From positions 61,669,928 through 61,733,927 of the forward strand of contig OW121744.1 of NCBI GenBank assembly GCA_933228675.1: a stretch of DNA of 64,000 bases. The letters are read 5' to 3'. The notes beneath the pieces are model-generated. The model saw only the letters and a program-made list of their open reading frames with translations, was not told the origin of the DNA and made no database searches. Source of the stretch: Stomorhina lunata. Lineage: Eukaryota; Arthropoda; Insecta; Diptera; Rhiniidae. Below are positions 56,865-64,000 of this stretch, in pieces. How positions within the stretch are numbered: the stretch's first letter is position 1; each line of letters opens with the position of its first letter. Made by a program: the position numbers and the translations under genes.

Positions 56865-56888
56865 TATTGCTCGTTTAAGAATATAAGA
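55322..56888 (-). mobile_element. Helentron/HINE-like element, minus copy, 5'-truncated
   Basis: Inverse of 51150-52876: the hairpin CCGAGCCTTGCTCGG lies at 55335-55349, then five and a part of the 128-bp repeats (55480-56140), the core (GTTAGAGCCGTTTTCGAGAT near 56759) and a long (TA)n tract at 56785-56861. It stops after TTTAAGAATATAAG at about 56888 and lacks the GGCGTTGCCCG left end seen in the plus copy. It has about one tandem unit fewer than the plus copy. Confidence 0.76.
56785..56861. repeat. (TA)n microsatellite
   Basis: About 38 perfect TA units inside the minus HINE-like copy; the plus copy has only about five at the same place. Confidence 0.97.
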
Positions 56889-58146
56889 TTCACAGATACA
56901 AAACGAAGTGGTCTAGATCTTTCAGGACTTTGTCTCTGAAGAATTTAGTATGAAAGCATGCGAACTGCTATGTTTACTGCAAAAATTATAAGAAAGACGT
57001 TTTTTGTATACCCAATAGTTGCATTTAGAAATCTAATACTAGAGCATGTTTTTGGCAACTTTGTTGCTAAAGTAATAAAGTATTATAAATGTATTCAGTA
57101 TTAGGGTTTCCAAAGCAATCACAAGGAAATCTTTGTGTAATTTTGTTGAACGCAACTTTTTTGTTAAATTACCGGATATGGAGAGGTCGCTGATTCTGAT
57201 ATACTCAGTATCACTTGCAATCTTTCTAGATGAACAACTTTGCTTAATACATATTCGAGGAAGTGGATAACGTTTAACATGGATTAATTCAGATTTATTA
57301 TTATTTTTAAGAATTTTGTGGTTTAAGTGGTTTCTGGGAGTTGGTTTTTTATGGAAGCAATGCTTAAATATGGACCGATTCCAATATAATCGTACATGCT
57401 AACTTGTGATCATATAAAACTTATTACAACTTATCATCATACCTATTTATTATTAGATATTTATTGCACAGCTATACAAAAATTGAACTTTTTCTGAGGC
57501 ACGAACTTTTGAGATAGTTCTTAGTTCAGTATGGGATAGCTTATTTTGTTTAAGACATACATGATAATAGAAAAAATTGAACTTTTTTGTTCTTCTATTT
57601 TTTATGATTTTCTTCTAAAAACGAAAAAATTGTAAAATAATCATTTTTTCGGTGTAAATTCTCTGATATCTCTAAAACGACTAAGAAAAATGTAAAGATG
57701 AGTTAAAGATAAAATTGCTCCCTAATTTCGGATTTTCTTATTAGCTCAGATAATTATCAGCCGTTTTGGAATTATATTAACACTATTTGCAAAAAAAAAA
57801 AAAAACAGTTTTTGGAAAGAAAAATAATTATATCTCGAAAACTAGAGCCAACTCGGGAAAAACCAATGTCATTTTCGGATTAAGCAAACCAAAGCCATTT
57901 AGATTTGGTCAACAAATCTTGTTGACCTGTGTTATCATTTAAGTGGTTTCCTGGGTTAGAGGATAAACTATGGTCAAATATGGACCAATCTCGACCTACT
58001 TCGAAACCAAAACTCTATTAAATAAGGAATATTTTTATCAAATTTTGTCGCCCTAGCTTATTAATCCGTCTTAATATATCATAAGGACTCTAACTACAAA
58101 AATATATACACTTTATGACATTATTTTCGGAATAACAGTTTCAATA
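56889..58146. other. No gene seen; scraps of ACCCTTCACC-type repeat
   Basis: AT-rich. AATATGGACCGATTCCAATA (57368) and ATGGTCAAATATGGACCAAT (57969) are remnants of the dispersed repeat body. Nothing else recognised. Confidence 0.45.
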
Positions 58147-58148
58147 TA

Positions 58149-59446
58149 AAGAGTGCTCTAAATAAAATTTGTAGTTGGATTTTCTTAAATAAAAATCAAA
58201 CCTTTTAATATAAAAACTCTACAAAATACGCAAATATAATGACATATTATACAAAATCATTTAGCATTAAAATGTTTACTTAGTACTCGGGTTTTGCAAA
58301 ATTATCGACTTTTTTCCGATACCCTCCCATTAAAGATTTTACAGTTGCTTCTGATACCTTTTTGGAGCATGTGTTCCACCTGCGCTTAAAATCGGACATG
58401 TTCTTGGAAATCTTTCCTGTGTTCTTCAATTCCTTTTTTACCAGAGCCCAATACCTTTCCACAGGCCGAAGTTCTGGACAGTTAGGTGGATTTGCCTCTC
58501 GTGGTACAAAAATGACATTATTCTTTGAGTACCACTCAAGTGCCTTTTTTCCATAATGGAATGATGCCAAATCGGGCCAAAAAAATGAAGTCACTCTGTG
58601 CTCTCTTAAAAAGGGTAACAGCCGTTTTTGTAGGCACTCCTTTATATAAATTTCTGTGTTTATTGTGCCAGATGCCACAAATACTTTACTTCTTTTGCCA
58701 CAACTGCAAATAGCTTGCCACACGAGAAACTTCTTAGGGAATTTTGTTTGTTTTTTTGTGCGAAACTCTTGCCGAACATTGCCCCGTTTATCAGCAACAT
58801 AAAAATCTTGACCAGGAAGTTGAGAAAAGTCTGCCAGTACGTATGTTTCATCATCCATCACACAACAGGTGTATTTTTTTATAAAATCAGACTTCAATTT
58901 TTTCGCTCGTTTTTTTGCTTCCAAGTTCTTTATAGCATTGCGATCTGGAACCTTTTGGACTTTGTATGTCTTCAGTCCAGCATAAGCTTTGACTCTATGT
59001 GCAAAATTCGTAGAACATTTCACCGTACGAGCTGCTTTTCTTAAAGAAGTGTTAGGCGCTCTTCGAAAGAGTAGCTCGACTTCTTTTGCCTTACCAATAT
59101 CTGTAGGACTTTTTTTCCTCCCTGATCCAGGTTTTCTTTCAATGCTCAGGTTTTCCTTATATCGTCTGATGGCATTAGAAACCGTTCGAGGGTCAACTTT
59201 CAAATTTTTAGCTATTTTTTTAAAAGTCCATGACGGATTTTTTTGAAAAGTTTTAATTATATTTTCACGAACTTTTTTTTTCGCAGTCCATTTTGATTGA
59301 AATAACTATTGAAAATTAATAATTTCTAAAATAATAGTATCTGACATATCTATAGAAACTAACTTGATCAAAAAATAAATTATTTCTTGCACTATGGATA
59401 AATTTTGTCTAAAATAGTAAATGCATATTTTTTTTAGAACACTCTT
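58149..59446 (-). mobile_element. DD37E element copy C
   Basis: A 1298-bp element with TA at 58147-58148 and 59447-59448 and the same ends as copies A and B. It has the uninterrupted leader sequence AACTATTGAAAATTAATAAT, which shows the empty state of the site into which the foldback element inserted in copy B. Confidence 0.95.
58280..59291 (-). pseudogene. DD37E transposase (copy C), one early frameshift
   Basis: The longest open version: from the Met of MKVDPRTVSNAIRRYKENLS at 59203 to the stop after KPEY there are 307 codons without interruption, including VMDDETYV, FFWPDLAS and RPVERYW (D-D-37-E). The start MDC at 59291 is out of frame because the A-run in the fourth to seventh codons has 9 A (59273-59281 on the plus strand) where copy B has 8. 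If that run is a base-calling error the protein is complete at about 337 residues. Confidence 0.9.
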
Positions 59447-59448
59447 TA

Positions 59449-60933
59449 GACCCATTTTTTAGGGTGGGGGGTACAAAAATGCGACTGGATTTCAATCCTA
59501 CAAACCAACTCAACTGGGAATTTATTCAACTACAAACTTTTTAATAATCTTTAACAAAAAATTGGAATACCCTAGATTTCCCGAGTGGGAATTAAAATAC
59601 CTCAAGCCCTGCTAAATATTAAGCATAATTTAAGTTTTTCTTTAGGTTAACACTATAGAAATAATTTTCCTGTTAAATTTTCTTCTAACTACTTTTCTAC
59701 AAAACAGAATTTTAATAACAATTTTTCACAATTTTCTTTACGGCATAATATATTTTTCTTTTCAATTTTTATTTTATTTTTTTTTTTATTTTGAAGGTTC
59801 AGTGACTTTAGTGGTTTTCAATTACGACTGTCATTGTTGTATCGTTGGTTTGTAATTCGTTATAAAAAGTCAGCTGGCTCTACAGCTAACCGATTGCTTT
59901 AGAGCTCTCTTATATGTTGGGGTCTTGTACTTCGGTTTATTTATACCAAGTCGTCAAAGATATTTAAACACATGATGATAAACAACGAATAAAGAACATT
60001 TGGCTCAAAATTCAAAACTTGGTAAAAAAAAGTTGTAGGTGTTTCTGCATGAGTTCACATTTTTTTAAAGCAAAAAAAAAACTAAAGAATGAAACTCAAA
60101 TTTATGAAAAAAAAATTTATGAAAAAACAAGAAACGTTCAATCTTGAGAATAAGACAAAATTGTGAAAGAAAATAGGAGAGAAAAGAAAATGCAACTAAT
60201 TGTTAAGGGCAAACTTATTACAAAAAAACACACACACAATTTTTTCTGGGTTAAGATGTAGGTTGGAAAATGGAAAACACGATTAGGCATTTAGGCATTT
60301 CATAACTTTCTAAATGATTGAGGAAGTGTTAAACACTCCCTTCAAGGTACGGTCAAAATGAATAGATTTTTATTTAAATATTAGTTTGGATGGCTTTAGT
60401 TTAAAACTTATGCACATGAACAAAGTTACTGACGTAATAAAATGACCAAATTATATAATTAAGAAGTTGATATTAAATCCGGTTTTACAATGTATAAAAT
60501 TATCCACTTAGAAATTTAATTAATTAATAAAATTTACAATAAACTTTGATATAGGAAACTCTGGTTCGAATCTTGAAAACATCAACAAAATTTTAATTAC
60601 TTAGAAGTTGTCGATGTAAGAGTTAATAACTTTCCGAAATTGCCATATTTCTAAGCACAAACTATGGCTCGATTGTGTATTGCAACTCAAGTTTAATTGT
60701 GTTGGAAAGGCCAAAATGGCATTACGCATGGCAACTAATAACCGATAACAGAACATCAGTTGCCTTGTCAATTATTAATCATATTGTAGATGGCAACAAA
60801 AGTCAATTCTAGTTTCCAGTAATTTTCTATTTAAACTGTATTTAAAAAAAAAGCGGAAAGATATATCCCATGGTCCTATGGTAAGCACATGTGTGCCATA
60901 TACATCCGACAATGACTTTATTTTCAAATAAAA
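59449..60933. other. No gene seen; probable intron sequence
   Basis: About 1.5 kb of AT-rich sequence without element ends; poly-A tracts near 60065-60130. One of the larger non-repetitive-looking blocks here. Confidence 0.45.
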
Positions 60934-61733
60934 ACAAGTAAGAAAGCGCTATAGTCGGTCAAGCCCGACTATACGATACCCTTCACCACTAAGGTTCCTG
61001 TATAAAGATAAATATTTGCTAAATTTTCCCATCATACAAACATTTTCTCAAAACTTATATTTTTATGCTGTTTCCGTCATTTGGACTTATATGAGAGCTA
61101 GGGTCAAATGTGGACCGATTATCTCGAAATTTGGCAGATTGATTACAGTTGTTACAAAAATTATGTATGCAAAAAATAGACTCAAAATTTCCATTATCTT
61201 TAGATTTACGAGCGTTTTAGTGATTTTTTGTCTCATTTAGTGCGTTTTTAAAGAAGAGTTTGTATGGGAGCTATGGTCAAATGTGGACCGATTTCAACAA
61301 AATTTGGTACAGTGATTTTAGTTGACATAAGCAGTATTTGTTTTAAATTTCATAAAAAAATATTGATATTCGTGGCCAATATAGCAATTCGGGGAAGTGG
61401 GACCTATGGAAGGTACCATAAATAATGGACCGATTTTGACCAATTTCAATAGCCATGGTCCCATTATCAAAAAAATGATCTGTGCCAAATTTCATCAAAT
61501 TATCTTTAGAATTGCGACCTGTAGTTTGATTACAAGGTTTACATGGGGGTCCAGCCAGACAGCCAGCCGTCCAGCCAGCCAGACGGACGGACGGACATCG
61601 CTAAATCGACTCAGAAAGTGATTCTAAGCCTATTGGTATACTAAAAGGTGGGTCTAAGACAAATATTTCTATGCGTTACAAACATCAGCACAAACTTATA
61701 ATACCCTTTCCACCTATGGTGGTGAAGGGTATA
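60934..61733 (+). repeat. ACCCTTCACC repeat, copy 5
   Basis: Full-length copy from AAGAAAGCGCTATAGTCGGT to ATGGTGGTGAAGGGTATAAA, the closest match to copy 1 (24208-25006), with the same CAGCCAGCCAGACGGACGG stretch near 61575. Confidence 0.88.
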
Positions 61734-62199
61734 AAAATGACGACTCTACCAAGAATATCTTGGGATACAGTTGCCAATAAGGAGTGGCCTTTTCATAAAG
61801 ATGGCAAATGGGTATCTTGAGCTACACAATGCTAAGGAGAGAAAATTAGTCAAGAAGCTCAAGTAATTTTTAACGATTAATCTATTTTCCGAGTAATTCA
61901 AAAACCAAATTTTCAAGTTATTTGATTACTCAAGCAACAAAAAGTCGAGTAAAATAAATACCCTAGTTGTGCCATAGAGCGGTTCGCCTTCCATACAGTT
62001 ATGCCAGTCAAAAAAAAAATAAAAATTTTTTAAATATTTTTTTATTTTTTTACCACGCGGCTCCTTAAGGGCTACATTTCTCCCTGGTTGGTTTTTTACT
62101 ATCACGTCAATTTATAGTCAGAACTTTTAAAAACTAGATTTTTACTCGATTCGATTAGGGTGGGTAGGTTCAAATTTAGATAGAATTTAGATTTTGAAT
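61734..62199. other. No gene seen
   Basis: AT-rich; a poly-A/T region at 62008-62053. No recognised element. Confidence 0.4.
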
Positions 62200-62229
62200 T
62201 TTACAATTAAGTAGCGGGGAATATATAGA

Positions 62230-62742
62230 ATGAACATTAGAATGTGTCTTCCAAAACATGGCCGACAAAAGTCATTGAAGCAAGTATTCGCCAGACTAGG
62301 CTCGAGTCTGGACTTAAGTCAAAGAGTGTCAGATATGGCTCCACCTATCTGTCACTTTTATCTGGGCATTAAGTCTTTGATCAGCAAGGAAACCACTAAG
62401 ACATGGGGTAACATGGTTACGTGTAGGACATCTAGAACTCTATGTCCTAAACCGAACAGTAATGGAACCAAGCTTCTATTAGGTCTGAATAGGTCAAGCT
62501 TGAGAAGATGTATAGGGCTCCTTACATGGCACTGTGCCTTAAATTCGAGGTTACATAGGTGGGATAGTAGCATTTCAAACGTCTGCAGACTATGTCTAGA
62601 TAAGTATTTGTCCGAGTCGGTAGAACACATTCTCTGTCACTGTCTAAGGCTTCATTTAGGCAGCAGATTCCTTGCTGACCTGCAGGATCTGCAACAGTGC
62701 AGGTTGCATGATATTGTAGGGTTCACCACAGGTCTCAACTGA
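62230..62742 (+). pseudogene. LINE ORF2 C-terminal end (after RNase H)
   Basis: A 170-codon open frame. It reads RTSRTLCPKPNSNGTKLLLG, LNRSSLRRCIGLLTWHCALN and VCRLCLDKYLSESVEHILCH. The last is the C-x2-C-x(n)-H-x3-C finger found at the C-terminus of ORF2 in I/LOA/R1-type LINEs. It is 5'-truncated, so there is no reverse transcriptase here. Downstream to about 62900 is a 3' UTR with GACCCCTGGGGTCTCCGAG, GTGTCGCTTGACACC and a terminal CCTAACCTAACCTAA. Confidence 0.78.
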
Positions 62743-62885
62743 CCTAGATAGGGTATTCTTCTTCTTCCTCTACAACTTTCTATTATCTTTTCTCTTCCTC
62801 TATATTCAACTTCTACTCTTCTAGTAAAGGATCACAATGGACCCCTGGGGTCTCCGAGTGTTGGTGTCGCTTGACACCTCCTTTA

Positions 62886-62901
62886 TTACCTAACCTAACC
62901 T
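62886..62901 (+). repeat. (CCTAA)3-type tail at LINE 3' end
   Basis: ACCTAACCTAACCTAA closes the LINE 3' UTR; probably its tail rather than telomeric DNA. Confidence 0.7.
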
Positions 62902-63197
62902 AAATATTCGTCTACTTTTTTAGAACCTGTATCAGTTGTACCATTGGTGAAACTTAGAACGGTTTATTCCGAATGGTAAAGAACAATTTGTTTTCCGAAA
63001 GTCTTCGAGTGAAATCATAAAAACCAACCGCCAATGAAGAATAATTCTCCACGATTGTAAAGCGAACTACATCGGAGCTCAGACTAAAATTAATGAGTCG
63101 TTCGAGATGTAGTCCAAAATTGCAAGGTACCTTAATCTAAATGGAAAAAAGGAGTTTCCAAAATTCGTTCATAAGTGTACCTATTGTGCACTGATAA
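62902..63197. other. No gene seen
   Basis: Possible decayed mariner phrases (ENNSPRL-like near 63050) but nothing secure. Confidence 0.35.
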
Positions 63198-63200
63198 TTA

Positions 63201-63464
63201 AGGTAGAAGGCCAATGCACGCGGCAAGCGGCTGCGGGCGGCAATCAGCTGTTTTTTGATTTGCCAAATTTGAAGCGGCAATGGAAAAAAGTAGAACTTTG
63301 TTCTATTTTTCCGCCCGGCAGATTTTTTCAGTGCTGCCAGATTTAATTATATCCTACTCAAATATATTTTTATATGAATATATTTGTAAACAAATGCACA
63401 TTTTATGTACTGGCAATACTACGACCGCCCGAAGCCGCATGCCGCTTGTATTGGCCTTGTACCT
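63201..63464. mobile_element. PIF/Harbinger-type MITE with TTA duplication
   Basis: A 264-bp element: AGGTAGAAGGCCAATGCACG on the left, AGGTACAAGGCCAATACAAG inward from the right. The similarity continues for about 40 bp (GCGGC, GCGGCT, CGGGCGG). TTA lies outside both ends (63198-63200 and 63465-63467), the 3-bp duplication expected for PIF/Harbinger. GC-rich ends stand out against the AT-rich surroundings. Confidence 0.78.
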
Positions 63465-63539
63465 TTATGAATTTTTTGAAAAACAATAAAGCCATTTTCG
63501 GTGATAATATAAGACGACAAAATCATCTTTAATGATAAG

Positions 63540-63900
63540 GCCAATTTTCAATCGATGGTTATGTAAACAGCCAAATTGCCGGACATGGGAATCAAAAAAT
63601 CCACAGACAGTTTTCCAAAGAAAGTAACCGTACAGTGCGGTTTGTAGTCAGGTGGCATAACCGTTCGGTATTTTTTTAAAATGAGCGAGAAAACGCAGTC
63701 ACCGTGAATTCTTTGCGCTACCTGACCATAAGCCGCCCACAATTGACTGATGTTAATCTTTGGTTTCAGCAAAGCGGGCGCTAAAAGCCACAGAATTTGA
63801 GCAAACAATTCAGTTTTTGCATGAGAAATAATTGTCCATGTCAATAGGATTATTTTTTCTGGGCTATTGGAAAGACCGGACTTAAGTGAATAAACAACTG
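63540..63900 (+). pseudogene. DD41D mariner relic
   Basis: Across frames the plus strand gives CRTWESKNPQTVFQRK, then ENAVTVNSLRYLT and LWFQQSGR, parallel to the relic at 25226-25945 (NAVTVNSLRH). The catalytic Asp of WFQQD is Ser. Frames on the minus strand are shadows. Confidence 0.55.
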
Positions 63901-63911
63901 ACGCTCTGAGG

Positions 63912-64000
63912 ATTGCTGTGGCTTAGCTGGTTAGCACATTCACTACTGAGCATTTCTTATTACATTGAGCATGGGTTCGACCTCCGGTCATTGCAACATC
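63912..64000 (+). repeat. tRNA-derived SINE head, cut by the window end
   Basis: TGGCTTAGCTGG (63920) fits a polymerase III A box, GGTTCGACC (63974) a B box, and GATTGC near 63911 faces GCAAC near 63993. The spacing is longer than in a normal tRNA, as in SINE heads. Same family as 25040. Confidence 0.55.

Noticed and set aside
62358..62630. 90-codon minus-strand frame
   Set aside because: Antisense of the LINE ORF2 C-terminus, whose plus-strand frame has the conserved Cys-His motif.
62886..62901. Telomeric repeat tract
   Set aside because: Only about three units, directly at the end of a LINE 3' UTR; better explained as its tail.
63548..63844. 98-codon minus-strand frame as a gene
   Set aside because: The plus strand carries decayed DD41D mariner phrases in the expected order; the minus frame is a shadow.

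Overview
This is an AT-rich, repeat-dense piece of an insect nuclear genome, almost certainly a fly (Diptera). The only host-gene sequence I can recognise is one 216-bp coding exon on the minus strand at 23812-24027. It encodes a piece of the N-terminal head of non-muscle myosin II heavy chain (Drosophila zipper) and has good splice sites on both sides. No other exon of that gene was recognised, so the window appears to be the interior of very large zipper introns packed with transposable elements. There are no bacterial, organellar or intact viral features.

Layout: 0.2-1.5 kb, a TA-flanked DD37E mariner-like element (copy A). 3.0-4.6 kb, a Tc1-like DD34E element with IR/DR ends and one nonsense codon. 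5.4-6.1 kb, old mariner relics. 6.1-17.3 kb, a second DD37E element (copy B) split by a 9.9-kb foldback element: two 282-bp unique ends, then 16 and 37 inverted copies of a 179-bp satellite meeting head to head at about 10347, all bounded by a 9-bp target duplication. 17.8-23.1 kb, a hAT-like element with a nested 125-bp hairpin, a degraded piggyBac, a degraded hAT, and a TA-flanked element with repeated GTGAAGATAA motifs. 23.8 kb, the zipper exon. 24-34 kb, a dispersed ACCCTTCACC repeat, SINE-like sequence, DD41D mariners, a 1.4-kb inverted 21-bp minisatellite, a second hAT copy and LINE fragments. 34.7-37.4 kb, an ACCCTTCACC repeat containing a hAT that contains an RTE-type LINE end. 38.8-42.1 kb, MITEs, an inverted-repeat element, an internally duplicated mariner and another ACCCTTCACC copy. 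42.8-49.9 kb, a TTAA-flanked element holding a jockey-like LINE, plus duplicated blocks with a conserved hairpin. 51.1-56.9 kb, two Helentron/HINE-like elements in opposite orientation. 58.1-59.4 kb, DD37E copy C. 60.9-64 kb, ACCCTTCACC repeat, LINE tail, Harbinger-type MITE, DD41D relic and SINE head.

No transposase is fully open, so the autonomous sources must lie elsewhere. The standout structure is the nested foldback element. Its end sequences are almost identical, its target duplications are exact, and it lies on one side of a zipper exon, so zipper pre-mRNA would probably carry a multi-kilobase hairpin. Several other unrelated elements here also have inverted arrays of short tandem repeats, so inverted minisatellites are a recurring theme.
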